NCBI GenBank assembly: GCA_013397435.1
Contig: VZRG01000758.1
Span: 170,886 to 234,885 of the forward strand
DNA from: Erythrocercus mccallii
Taxonomy: Eukaryota; Chordata; Aves; Passeriformes; Dicruridae
Length of the DNA stretch: 64,000 bases
Direction of reading: 5' to 3'
Shown: positions 11,943-24,290 of the stretch, piece after piece
Layout of the letters: each line of letters starts with the position of its first letter
How positions within the stretch are numbered: the first letter of the stretch is position 1
Position numbers and translations under genes: made by a program
The notes under the pieces: model-generated
Seen by the model: only the letters and a program-made list of their open reading frames with translations
Databases searched by the model: none
What the model was told of the DNA's origin: nothing

Positions 11943-14900
11943 GGAACCGAGTCTAGGAATGCAATTTTATTAAATCCATGTGTAATAAACACCTGCTGTA
12001 TTCATTGTCCACTTATATACATCATTACAGGTGGTTGATAAATCATTAATACATGATGTTACAGACCCAAATAACAAGATATTAGAAATGATATCATTAT
12101 TCTATCAGCAAGTGGTGTTGGAAATTGCATTTTGAAGTACACAGTTGGGCTCACTAGCTTTCTGTGACAACTGACTTTCCAGTCTTTCGTATTTAAAGCC
12201 ATTAAAATGTCTTACTGATGACTGCTAAGTTCTTTAGAAGTGAATACTCTAGTATTTAATGCACCCCTCCATGGGATTTACTGAAATTTTTCTCTGATCT
12301 ATTTATTTTTTTCCTTTTTGTTCCATGTGGTTTTGTACCTTCAACATTTCTTCTGGATAACAGCACCTCTGAATTGCTTGTTTGCAAGTGGTGAAAATGT
12401 TATTGTTTACTTTTTTTAATTTGGGTTACCAATCATTTGGGAAAAAACTCTCAACTTTTGACCATAATTTTTTTTAAATGCATTTGTTTGGAAAACCTGG
12501 ACTTATGTCCTCACCTCAGGCAGTATGCAGGGCAGGCAGGGCAGGGGCAGAGTGGGCAAATGGAATCAGCTAGGCTGCTCAACCCTCCTTCCCTCACTGC
12601 AGAACGGGGCATGGAGGCAACTCCAATTTGCAGGAATGTGGGTACCACCTGCCCCCTGGATTAAAAGAATAGTTCTGCAGACTTCAAGCTATGAATCCAG
12701 TACCTTATAAATAATTACATAAACTAAGAGAAAGAAGAAATAAAGAAAATAAAAACCAACCTGAAGTCTATTATTACAAAAATTACCCAGGAATGTCCTT
12801 ACATTTTTTCACCTGCTAACACACCAGCAACTCTCTTCCAAGCTCACGAATTATATTTACAGTTTCCTTGTGGTTTTTGCCCTGAAGTCAATTTTCACTC
12901 CAGCAACTTTTCTTCTGTACTGTGCCTTGGCTCCTTAGGTCATTAACCTCAAGCAAGGAACTTTGTCAAATACTTTGAAAAACCAAGTCCACTCTATTTC
13001 CTTTGTCTGTCCTGGTGGCAATACAGCACTTTCAAAGAATTCCAGCAATTTTCTGAGGCGTGACCTGCCTCTCCTGAAACATGCTGGTATCTTTGCAATC
13101 TTTCAGCAAGCTGTGCTGTACCAAATGTTCCACCATTTGATCTTCTTAAATATTTACTCAACTGTTTCCAGTGACTCTCATTCAGTTAACTGGTCTCCAG
13201 TAACTTGACAAACTCAATCAGCTTGCTAGATTACTTGTTTGTTTTCCACAAAAATTTCAAAGTAAACAGTAAAATATATTTTATTCTCACAGCTTAGTCT
13301 CTCCCGATGCAAAAGATTGCTAATCATTTAATGGCTTTGGGGAAATATGTTTGTGTAATAGAAACAGTTGGATTTCTTAAAGTACTGTCTGAGACCTAAC
13401 TTTTTAAATAGCCATTGCCCATGCTTACTGTTATGTGCAATGAAAATACCATTTTACTCACAAATGGAGTAGAATTCATGTTACTTGTAGAAATGTGGTG
13501 ATCATTATGAAATGATAACTTAATTGCTTTCGTAGCACTAAAATGCTTCGGGAGGAAGCGGAAGAGGAAGTGGAATTGCTTCTGTCAAATTTAAAATAGT
13601 AAATTAATCCACTGGATTAGCTGCTGATTTGAATGCACATGCAGGGAATATTTTTGACCTTTATTTCAGGCGACCAAATCATCAAATAATCAGTGTTTCT
13701 GCTGCAATACCCAGGAATTATCCTCCAAAACAAAACAAACGAGGTTTTTGAATATATTTCTGGGCCAGGTCCTCAGCTGTTTTCTCAAGGTATCAATCAC
13801 ATCATTGCCTCCAGTGCAGGCCTCCTTTCCTCTCTCCTGCAGGGCCTGCCTCCTGCCTCACCCCCACAGAAGATCATTTTAAGTTGGGGAGTGAAGGAAC
13901 TATTTAGACAGCTCTACTCCTCCCCATGTTCCCATCTCTTCAAAGCTTGAAGGCAGTGAAGGGTATCCTTTTACGCGAACATGGGGAAGTTTGAGTGTTT
14001 AGATCAGAAAATCCAAGCTTGCTCTCTGCTGTCACTGAGAAGCTTTGAATGGCTGCATTGCAAGGCACTAACCATAATGTCCTAGCTGGTCATCGATCTT
14101 TTCAGACACATTCTTCTAACTGGGGCATCCTTGTGGCATGATGAACAGAATAATAATTCAGGAAGAAAGCATACTGAGTAATCTCAAAGGCAGCTCCTTT
14201 GGTCTCCAAATGGTTAGAGCAGGGCAGAAGTTTTGTGAGAGGAGTAGGTGAGTGAGAGATGCAGCAACGGAACTTTGCGGAGGAGAGGAAACCCGAGGAC
14301 CTGAAAATTCCTGCATGGAGGGAAGACAGCACATGTTTGGTATTTCTATTGGAGTTTTCTTGGACAGCAGAGAGAGACTGGTGAGGACGTGATTTTTTTC
14401 CTGGTTCTCAGCATTTCAGCCTTTTCTTTCCCCCTTCTCTTCCCTGCTCCCTCTCTCCTCATACCATAGCCCTCACTGGCTTTTAAACTGACCAGCATTT
14501 TTCTTCCAAAGATAAAAAAAAGATTGAGGTCCATCTCCTTTGCATCCATCCCAGGGGCAAATCTTCTATTCCTACTGTGCTGCAGTGGGTATAATTTCAC
14601 ATCTCAAAGCATCACTCTTGCTCTTTGGTGATAACTAGTTATGTTTCTCTGAATCTTACTCTAATTTTCTCCTGAATAAGTACCAGTCATTCTTGTTTAT
14701 TTGGCTACACTGGTTATCCAAGAATCACCCCAATAGAACAGATGGCTCAATCAAGCATGTATAGATGAGGCAGAATGTAAAATTTTGTTGTTCAAAGGTT
14801 TTTTATAGAAACTTTTTTTTTTGTCAGAGACTAGCATTTCAATCAGGCTAATTTTCTTCTCTAAAATGTCAACACTCCTCTATTTAATTTTTCAGAAGAT

Positions 14901-17280
14901 GGGAAAGGTTTCTTTTTTTCCTTCAGCCACTGGAAATTTAATGTTTTCATGGATTTTTGAAAAAAAAATTAAAGGGAAATGTTGATAAAAACGGAAGGAA
15001 ATATACTTTTTGAAATACTTCTAGGGAACCAAACTTCTCCTAATTACTTTTTAACATGCTGCAGCTATAAAGAGAATTTGAGATCTCTCATTTTGCAAAC
15101 AGTATAGAAATTCTCCTTACACAAGCTTGTTTTTCTTAGATTGCCTGTTTTCATATTGATTTTTTTATTTCTTGAAAAATCTAACACTGGCAATTCACTT
15201 CAGATAATATGTGTATGGATACAGTAGTATTACTGATCAGTTTTCTGATGCAAGGCTTTGCTAATGACTATGGAAGAGACCTCTGCAAGGCAAACACTGC
15301 TTCTGGGAGCCTGGGGAAAGGGGAGAAATTGAAGTAAATATTGTTCTGTGGATAATATTGGAGGTTATTGCTATTTTATCTCTGTTTGGAATTTTTTTTG
15401 GTCCCATTCTTGTATTTCTGTTACAGATGTTCCATACATTTACATACCTGAACCCTTTCAGTGCACTCAACACATACCTTTAACAGTCCACTCTACATTT
15501 TAATAATCAAAATCATCTTGTGATGTGGCCATCAGCCTTGCAAAGGCTTTAAGTGGTGGAGGATCTGAGACTGCTCAGTGGTACTAGAAAGTGTTGGCTT
15601 TATTCACTGAATGTTAAATCCAACACGAATCTGTCCCTATTTTTTGGCAAAGATGTGGCACACATTTGGCTTCAGCTGAGTGTTGAAAATCCCCAAACCT
15701 CTTCCCGCTGATGCTACTCTCTCCACCAATGCCAACCAACAAGGATCCTCTGCACGTATATCTTTAAAAATTCTTTCTAGGTGGTTTTTGTCCTCCTCTG
15801 ATTAGAATTTCCTCATATTTTTCCTCTGCTGAGTTATGATTATGACTCCTGTAAAGTCACAGCTGTGCTCAGTGGTTTTGCAGCAAGAATAAAGGCAGAA
15901 TTCAGAGGTGATATTGCTGCTCTGTATTTCACTCTGTCAAAAGTTATGTATGCATGTTAATGCTGGAAATGGCACAGTAAGAGAACTACTTGCACCTGAA
16001 ATGCATTGCTGTTTATTGTCTCCTTTCCCATTTCTATCACCTGCCTACCATTTCTTAGGAAGCTCCTCTTCATAATTCCTTCAAGATTTAATTTTGTTTG
16101 AGGCAAACAGATATTAAGATTCTTTCCACTCCTGTAGACTCATTTTTGTTCACAATCCATGAAACTTGCATTTGCTCTTCTCTAATAATTCAGCAAGTCT
16201 TTTGTTCATCCCAATATTTTTATTAGTGTCTGATGCTTCCCTGTATCTCTCCCTATACAAATTGTCATTTTCACCTCCTGACATTAGGAAAACTTTCCTG
16301 GTGCAAGTAGAAATAGTTAGGAGAAGGTGCAAAGTAAGAGGAAGGTTTCAGTTTTCCAGCCCTCTCTTTGCCCAGAGTGTGCAGACCTGATGCACTTTGT
16401 TCTCCACAGTGTGTTATGGTGTCCATTATCAACAATGGAAGCTTGTTAACACAGTAGCACGAAGACTGTCCATTATTCCTTCTTCTCCTTTATAAAGAGG
16501 CCATTAAAATAGAGCTAAGCTCCTTTCCCTACAGGTTGAATTTTGAACAAATTTAATTTCTATTTGTTAGGGAAACTTGGGCTGCTGAGGAAAAAAAAAG
16601 TCAGATTGACAGTTCTAGAATATAAAGTACTTTATTCATCCACAACACAGGTAGAGGAAGTGGCTATTTCACTTGTCTTGCCAATTTTTGCTCATCTCTG
16701 ACCTAGAGGTATCACCTCATGCTTGGAGTTCACTCTCCACAACTTTCTAATCATTGGGCTCTCTACTGAGGTAGGTGCCAATTAGCACAGGTTATTTTAG
16801 TGATGTGGACAGCTGACCATTACAAGAGAGCGAAAACCATGAATTTTACTTTGTGCAATAACAGTTCATCATCATGGCTATGTTGGACAAATTCATGCTG
16901 CTGTCCTGAAAGAGTTTGTCTGGGCTTGAGTTGATTTGCCAAGATATTCCAGGCATCTCAGCCCCACCAGCTGTGCTGGTTTTCACACGGGAAAGGTCTG
17001 TGTATAGTCTGCTGACAGTGAGCCAGCTACCACAGCCCTGAGCTTTGCTTCTGTCCTCTTTGTCTGAAGGTCTAAGTCACCCTAGTCAAGCCAGACAGTG
17101 AACTATTCCTGTCTGCCTAGAGTCTTCTACAAAGAAAGGAAAGGCAACCAAAAATACCCAGGAGTGGCAAAAACACATTGAAAATCTCATTTCAAGTTCA
17201 TGAGAGAGCTCTCTTTAAAAGTTCATCCTGGTGTTTTGTGCTGGGGGGTGGTGATGGTGGGGGGTTTTTTACCATCATCC
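11943..17280. other. Unique non-coding sequence
   Basis: No gene is supported. Open frames are at most about 90 codons. A pyrimidine-rich stretch lies near 14390-14460. I recognise no interspersed repeat here. It is probably intergenic or intronic DNA. Confidence 0.6.
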
Positions 17281-17775
17281 TGAAAGCTGCTGACTGTAAA
17301 ACCAGGTGCTGCTAGCCCCCAGAAACTCAGCTGAAAGGGAAGAATATCAGATTCTTGAGCAGGAAAGAATGAACTTGAAGTGATCCCTGGCTTGGACATA
17401 TTCACTGTTTTTAAGTCTGGGCTGAAGTTAATGCCTACAGAAGAATCTACTGTGATTACAGATGTGCTCTGAATTGCTTGTTTGCACAGTAAGAGGCCAA
17501 GCAGTCCAAGGAGGCTTTGAAATGTGCTTCTAAGAAAGCGAAGAAGGGGGTAGAGGATGCTGGCACTCTTGGGCAGTGTTACTGATGTGCAGACAGAGTT
17601 GCTCAGTCAAAGGAATTTGCAGCCAAAGGCTCCTCTTTGAGCTTGGTGGGCAGTGGAAGCCCCACCTTGTTTGAAAACTTGAAAACATCCCAGGCTATAA
17701 ATCTCATTCATTTGCATTTCTTTTCAGAGGATGAGGCGGAGCATGGAGGATAGCAGTACTGATGAGGATTAAACT
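17281..17775 (+). other. Possible decayed coding sequence, unidentified
   Basis: One reading frame from about 17284 to 17471 reads like a plausible protein but contains two in-frame TGA codons. After the second stop (TGA, 17356-17358) it runs 37 codons, including PGLDIFTVF and LMPTEESTVITDVL. Farther on, another frame gives a lysine-rich stretch (SKKAKKGVEDAG). A frame then gives an acidic segment after a splice-acceptor-like TTCTTTTCAG, with MEDSSTDED before a stop. I recognise no protein family. Stop-free windows this short are common by chance, so this may be nothing. If real, it would be an old retropseudogene or a decayed exon. Confidence 0.15.
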
Positions 17776-18732
17776 AGCAAATGGGACGAGCTTGTGGAAT
17801 ACCTAGTGCTAAGCCAAAGTGCTCTGCTTCTGATACATCTACCAGTAAGAGAAGGAAGCTGCATATAACATGGTTCAGTTCATACAGGATTGTTCAAATG
17901 TTTTCATAAAGATGGAGAGAAATTGAATCACCACCCAGAATGTGAAATATTTTCCTATATTTTAAATGAAATTTACATAGGTTGAGGTAGGTTGAGGTTT
18001 TACAAGTTTCTATTTTTTAAAATTATTTTTGGTTGTGTAGGTATTGTCTCCACCTCCTGGCTTTGTGGGTACTTCTTGGCTTTTGCTGTTGTTGTTATTG
18101 TTGAAGTTAAAAAGCTCCACTCTTGAATTCGGAAATTTCCCAACCTCTCACCTGTTTTTACCAGCCACATCCGTAACATGACAATGGTGATGTAAAGTGG
18201 ACTCATGGAACTGAGTGGGACCCACCATGTGGAGCATGGGGTGTCAATCTGACAAGTGTAAGACATTGTTTTCTATAAGGTGATTTATTTAGTTGGGTTT
18301 TTTTTAACTACTTTTCAAAAAGAACACCAAAACTATCAGACCAACCTTAAAGAAGATAATTAAAAAATAATTGTTTGCCTGAATGAAAACAAGCAGGAAA
18401 ATTTCCTTGAGAACAAGGTGCATCATTCTCCTGCCTTGAGATGTCCAGAGTTCTTTGGTATGAAGCACTGGGGAGAGAAACAGATGTGGAAGAGCACATA
18501 TCTTGAGAGCTCCATCCTCTTCCTCCCCAAGCATTCTCCTGAAACTGAACAAAGCTGCTTCTCGCTCTGTCTGGTGTAAGAACGGCACGTATGATGATAG
18601 AACACAAATCAGGTGAGGTCTCCCTGAGTCAGGCAAAAGATTCCCCACCAAGTTGCCAACATACACTCCAGGCTTTGAATGAATCTTCAGAATACATCTG
18701 CAGCCATCCTGGAAATCCGGTAGGTCTCCAAG
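17776..18732. other. Unique non-coding sequence
   Basis: No gene is supported. A 210-codon minus-strand frame spans 18304-18936, but it owes its length to the adjoining GATATA microsatellite, which contains no stop codons on that strand. Confidence 0.65.
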
Positions 18733-18905
18733 TGATATAGATATAGATGATATAGATAGATAGATATAGATATAGATATAGATATAGATATAGATATAGA
18801 TATAGATATAGATATAGATAGATGATATAGATATAGATATATAGATGATATAGATATAGATGATATAGATATAGATACACAGATATGTAGATATATGGAT
18901 ATACA
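18733..18905 (+). repeat. (GATATA)n microsatellite with GATA interruptions
   Basis: The array is built mainly of the hexamer GATATA, interrupted by GATAGATA and GATGATATAG units. The longest uninterrupted hexamer run lies in the middle, near 18765-18820, and the 3' end decays into GATACACAGATATGTAG-type sequence. All three minus-strand frames stay open and read as Ile/Tyr/Leu/Ser repeats, which explains three overlapping spurious frames there. Copy number is likely polymorphic. Confidence 0.95.
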
Positions 18906-20970
18906 CAGAGAAAGAGGGAGGGAGGGAAAGAGACAATGCTGCATAGTAAGACCCTGACAGTCACCTCTATGCCTGTTGCAAGGTATCAGGAAGGGAAAAT
19001 TCTCAGAATATTAAAAAAAAAGTCATCTAGAGACCTCCTTGTCTTCCATTCTTCACTCAAACTTGATGTGCAACCTTTCCAACATCAGCCTTAAGGTAGT
19101 AGATTTTGTGTTAACAGATTTCATTCAAAGGAAGGAGTTTTGAAACCACACATTCATGAACTGAATCCTCTTTTCTACTCATGCTCTGTTTCTTTACTGC
19201 TAAAATGTCTTGCTGTATAAAGACTTTTCTTTTTGGCAGCTACTAAAATCACTGTGTTATGAAGCATCCAGATTTTATCAGACAATTAGCAAGCCAGCTC
19301 AGTGTTTGTGTGTGTGCATGTGCATGTCTGTTTGCATGTGTCCATGTGGTAATTGATATTCATGATGTATGGCTGGCTGGCTGGAATATCTCACTACCCA
19401 CACAAAATGATTGCTGGTGAGAAGGCCTTTTCCAGCTCAATATTAGCATGCTTGATCTGAAATTTGCTTTGCTGACAGGCCTTTTGCTCCTGATTGTGTG
19501 CTCCTTATGCAAAATGTATCATTGTGCCTAATTTCAAGAAAACAGTTCTGTAATAAAATTCTGAGGAGATATTAAGTTATAGCTGTTAGTGCTGTCTTGG
19601 GTGATCATGCAAGTTGCTAGCGTGACAGCAGCAACAAGACCTGGAACAAACAAACAAAGGAAGGGCCTGCCAAAGCCACAATGTGCTCCTGTTGTGGTGG
19701 TAATATATGAGGTATGTAAGATGTCTTTTTAGGAATGCTGGGTTCCCAGCCTCTGCAGGTTAAATATTCCCCTCTGCCTCACGTCAGATGAATTGATGGT
19801 TTTGCCACGCAGCAGCCCCAGGAAGATAATAACTGTCAGTCACCAGCAATCTGCACTGCATTTACAATAACAAATAGGATGCCAGTTTGGGGAGAAGGTG
19901 ATATTTGTACAAATATGTGGTAAGTGACCACACATTGTTGCAACAGTTGTCACCCCTTTATACATATATGTATGTCCGGACACATGGGACAAGTGAGTGT
20001 TAAACATACACCATCCAGAGCTAGATCTGGGCTTTAACAAAGGCATGGTAGCAAAGCAATTTCTATACCTGCATTGATGAAGAATGTGACATGGATGCAG
20101 AATCCCTGCAAAGAAATGCATTATGAGATTTCTTTTTTGCTGGTTCAACCCTATTAATCTGTTCAGCATGAGCTCAAGCATTTTAATAACAGGCATAGAA
20201 TATTATGCCTGCTCTGAAATGGCTTGTTTTTAAGCACAACTTGGGCTGTGTTTGTGTTAACCTAGTTGGGGGAAAAAACCCAGATTTTAAGCTCATCCTC
20301 CTTTTCTTTCCCTAATCACAGCTACAGGGCAAAACATCTAATAGGAGAAGTAGCATTATCATATGCTAATTTACAGTAATGTTAAGTTTAGCACAAAGAA
20401 CAAACCTTTGACTGTATGTACATGTTGAAATTCATTCTTGTGAATAGACCTGTGGCATGGCTGGTTGGCCTTTTGGGGACAGAATTTGTGTTCCTGAGTA
20501 AATTGCATTTTGGGAATTGGTGCTGATATAAGAGTTCTTACTCAGAAATAGATTTTTTTTCCTAATTTTACCTGTATTTATTTCATGCTGAATATGACTG
20601 CAGGGAAAGGTACTCAGTCTGCAGCCAAAGACTATCTGTTCTCTATGATCAAGAGCAACCTCTCCATCTCTTACAGCAATAGACACTGACAGCTACCAAA
20701 AGAGTGTCTGTCTGTTCCTCTTCCCTGTCTGTTCCTCTTCCTCTAGAAACTACAGGCTGCACTAGAGAAGTCCAAGGGTGAGAGAAACTGCAAATGGAGA
20801 AGAGAAAGGACATCTGAGAATCTTCACTAAATAATCAGAAGACTGATTGATTTCAAACAAAGACAGGAGTTATATAATGCATTCCTCCTCTATGAGTAAT
20901 CATATGCAAAGATTGACATGTTTGTGAGTGTTTCCAAAACTGATCTTGGGCTTACTGTGGCTGTTCCTCC
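18906..20970. other. Unique sequence; part resembles conserved non-coding DNA
   Basis: No gene is supported. About 19360-19860 is free of repeats and dense in homeodomain- and POU-like motifs (for example 'ttatgcaaaatg' and 'gtaattgatattcatgat'). By composition it looks like a vertebrate conserved non-coding element; this is inference only. A perfect 17-bp tandem duplication is at 20708-20741. Confidence 0.5.
20708..20741 (+). repeat. Perfect 17-bp x 2 tandem duplication
   Basis: The unit CTGTCTGTTCCTCTTCC occurs twice, back to back, with no mismatch. It is a minor recent duplication within unique sequence. Confidence 0.9.
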
Positions 20971-20984
20971 ATGAAAAAAATCAG

Positions 20985-21048
20985 TCAGAGGGAAAAAGGA
21001 ATAAAAAAAAAAAAAGAGAGACAGAGAGGAAAAAAAAGAGAAAGAAGT
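20985..21048 (+). repeat. Polypurine tract
   Basis: An almost uninterrupted run of A and G, including 13 consecutive A near 21003-21015 and several GAGA units. A 75-codon plus-strand frame (20971-21198) starts here and encodes mostly Lys/Arg/Glu; I do not call it a gene. Confidence 0.85.
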
Positions 21049-23798
21049 GTGATTGTACTCCTAGGACAACATCCTGAATTTTTCCCTGGTGGACCCTTGC
21101 CATTACCATGGCAAAATGCCTGGAAAGTGCCGCTCTTTTCCACAAAAAATGTTTTGAAGGAAGAACAAAAGAAGTTTGAGCTTTTGGCAGATCATTGAAG
21201 ATCACTGTGTTCAGATCCTCAGCTGGTGTAAATCAAGATAACTGCAGTATTGCTACAGTAGTTAAAAACTGACTGACTCTCCCATCCATCATGGCTTGCT
21301 GCTATAGGGGAATATTTCTTTACAGCTTAGATAGAGGAAGGAATTGCTTTTACTGCATGGTGCATGTTTTCCTGTTAAGAAAATATTTCTTATCCTTAAT
21401 TGCTTAAGCTCCCTTGTATATATATTGTAGTGGTGCCTTCTGTCATGGAAGCATTTGTTGTGTGTGACACCTTGCTTTAATTCTTTAGTTTGCTAGTAGA
21501 ATGACATGTTAATCTGCTGTGAAGGTGCATAATAGGATCAATGGGAATCTGGATGTATGTTTTAAATTAAAAAGAGGTCCTTTCTTTGTCTGATTCATGT
21601 GTCTGTATTATATCACAGCATGTGTGGCCAAAGAGTATTCCCACTAGGTCAGGATAACCTGATGCCAGTCAGTAATTAAATTATAATTTGTAAAATTGAA
21701 AGGCTTTATGTTTCAGAGTGAAAGAGTTTTTGTGGCCAATGGTAGTCAACAGGTAAGCACTCTGAGACTTCCATACTTGCAAATGCCTCATGATCGTTCA
21801 GATACAAGGGCTTGCAAATTCATGTTTACAGTTGCAGAAGGATGAAGTCTATAAACCCTTCTTTGCTTATGAACCAAGGTGTAGTACATCTGACCAGTGT
21901 GCAGGAGTGAGTTACTTGTGGGGTTTTTTTGGTAGTTTTTGGTTTTGTTTTGTTTTCTCTTCTACATAGAGAGAAATGTCTTGGGGAAATTAAACTCATC
22001 TGGGCTATGTCAGGAATTGCATGTGCCCACAAGACTGAGGTAAGCCTAGAAAATTCCATTGTATGTTCATACCACTCATTATTTGACAGCCCAGTCTGGA
22101 TTTGTGATGTTGTTGAGGTTCGAAGCAGGAGAGGTGGGTATACACCTCCTGTGGTGGGTGGCTGAATCAGCAGCAGTGTTCCACATTCAAGTGATCAGGA
22201 AGCAAACACAGGAGTGGAGAGGCAGTCTCAGAGATAGACCTCACATTCCCGTACATCCCAAATTCACTCAGCTCTGTCCACCCTTTGCAGTGAAGGCGCC
22301 CAATGCTTTCCACAGTATGGAATACTGCAGCAAAATTTATCTTTTAAGGCATTCTGGAAGACAGTTTCATTTATGCTGAGGAACTTTACTCCTGATCTGC
22401 AGCCCAAGTGCTATATCCTGCTTATACATGTATTCACTTTTTTGTCTTCTGTTGGTAAAGGGAATTTCAGGATCGCCTAGCAGCTGATTTGATTACCTGT
22501 GTTATCTTCCAGAGAGCTCTAATGCTGCTTTGTCCCCAGACCAAGGGAATATAAGGTTACCAGGGTAAAAATCACAGGTAACAAATACCATTAGGACTAG
22601 GAGAATTGGACTCAGGAAAGGAATAGCAGCCCTCTGAACTTCCACTTTTTCCCAGGAATGTTACAGATGTCACTGTACTGATAAAAGGTGGTAAGATTGT
22701 TCCCTCAGTTAATTCAGGAATAAGATCTTCTCCCTGAGGAAGTCACAGCTCTGCCTTCAACCAATGCCGTGCCCATGCCATAGTGTCTGACCAGTCCAGT
22801 ACTCACCCAAAGGTCACCTCTGTGATGAGCATCATTGTGAGGAACACTGTGTGAGCTATCCTAATCCCTTGTGCTGACAGAAAACGCCAAGGTTGAGAGA
22901 AATTTCCCCCTCTTTGTGGTTTTAATACATTTGGACTTTTAAAAAAAATATTTTGTCATTTACTCTTGTAATGTAGGTTTCAAAACAACATTGCTTCTGT
23001 ACTCTTTCTTTGATTCCTGTGTTTGGTCTCAGAAACACTGCAAAAATAAGTAGAACGTGGGCCTATTTATGGGGTGACTTGAATTTTCTTTTTGAATACA
23101 CCTATTTACTGCTCTGTTACTTGAGGACTATCACATCATTTCTTTCTGCCTTGATTTACTTTTTCCAAACAGTGGTTACCTCTTTCAGTAAAATGTTACA
23201 GCCTTTTTAGGTGGCTGCTCCATTAATGCTCCCAGTTGCCTTTAGACCTCCAAAGAAAGGGGAGAAAACCTCAGTGAATGAGAGATTTCTGATCTTAGTA
23301 TTCAGGAAATTGTGAATCCACTGAGGCAAAACATGGCTCTGGTAAGCAGTACAATACTAACACAGTTGAAATCCTTCTGAGCGTGTGGCTGGGAGAAACT
23401 TTGCACAACGTGCACTTGGCTGAAATCCTTTATGATTTAAATCCTTGAGATATGAATAGTAATGGATTTGCACAATGTTATGGATTGCTACAGCTCTGCC
23501 GGGGTGCCAAGCCTGTTATTGCTATTTCCCACCATTCTCCTTTTGGCTCTGAGCCTATCCTTTAGATATCCAGAGCCTGCCTCTGGGTGAGGCCTCCTTC
23601 CTTACTGAATCCACCCACGACCTTCTCATGAGGTCGTTCCTTCCAAGGTTCTACCCACCAGCATTTTGTGCTCATTTTTGTTCCATGCTTTCCACAACTT
23701 TCTCTCGTTAGTGTTTTCAATCAGGCCCAAGGAGAAAGAAGCTTCAATATAATTTGTAGCTGTCATACTTGAAAACTTCCTTTCCTTGCCTGGTGCTT
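21049..23798. other. Unique non-coding sequence
   Basis: No gene is supported. The longest open frame is 106 codons (22059-22379), with no recognisable domain. I recognise no interspersed repeat. Confidence 0.6.
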
Positions 23799-24290
23799 AA
23801 TCACAGAATGGGTGGGGTTGGAAGGAGATCCCTGGAGTCCAACTCCCTGCCAAAGCAGGGTCACGTGGAGCAGGTGACATGGGACCACACCCAGGTGGGT
23901 TTGGGGTGCTTCCAGAGGGGAAGATCCCACACCTTCTCTGGGCAGCTGTTCCCGTGCTTTACCACCCTCAATGGGAAGAAGTTCTTCCTCATGCTGGGGT
24001 GGAACTTCTTGTATTTTATTTTTGCTGTTGCTCCTTGTCCTGTCTCTGGGCACCACTAAAAAGAGTCTGGAACTATTCTCTTGGCACCTGCAAGATTTTT
24101 ACATGCATTGATGAGGTCTCTTCTTAGTCTTCTCCAGACTAACCATGCCCAGCTCTTGCAATCTCTTCTCAAAGAGAAATGCTCCAGACCCCCCTCATCT
24201 TTGTGGCCCTTAATGACAGCACTAAGTCTTTCCAGCAGACCAAACTGCATAGTTTGGTCTGCATATTTACAGCTGGTGTGGGCCACACAC
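23799..24290 (-). mobile_element. CR1 LINE, 5'-truncated 3' part
   Basis: Read on the plus strand, this starts with the reversed CR1 tail ('aatcacagaatg') and 'ggttggaaggagat'. It continues with hallmark reversed CR1 phrases: 'ccaactccctgccaaagcagggtcac', 'gaagaagttcttcctcatg', 'ccttgtcctgtctctgggcaccact' and 'gatgaggtctcttcttagtcttctccagact'. The element is therefore on the minus strand and covers the 3' untranslated region and the end of ORF2. The subfamily resembles the CR1-F/X type from memory. It is diverged, with small deletions. The inner edge near 24290 is approximate because similarity fades around a hairpin at 24235-24262. Open frames of 76-117 codons on both strands are repeat by-products. 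Confidence 0.9.
24235..24262. repeat. Perfect 12-bp hairpin, 4-base loop
   Basis: The arms GCAGACCAAACT (24235-24246) and AGTTTGGTCTGC (24251-24262) are exact reverse complements around GCAT. The hairpin lies near the 5' limit of the minus-strand CR1 fragment, where the remembered CR1 consensus has no such palindrome. Confidence 0.9.

Noticed and set aside
18304..18936. 210-codon minus-strand open frame
   Set aside because: Much of it is the GATATA microsatellite translated as Ile/Tyr/Ser/Leu repeats, which contain no stops; the remainder has no recognised domain.
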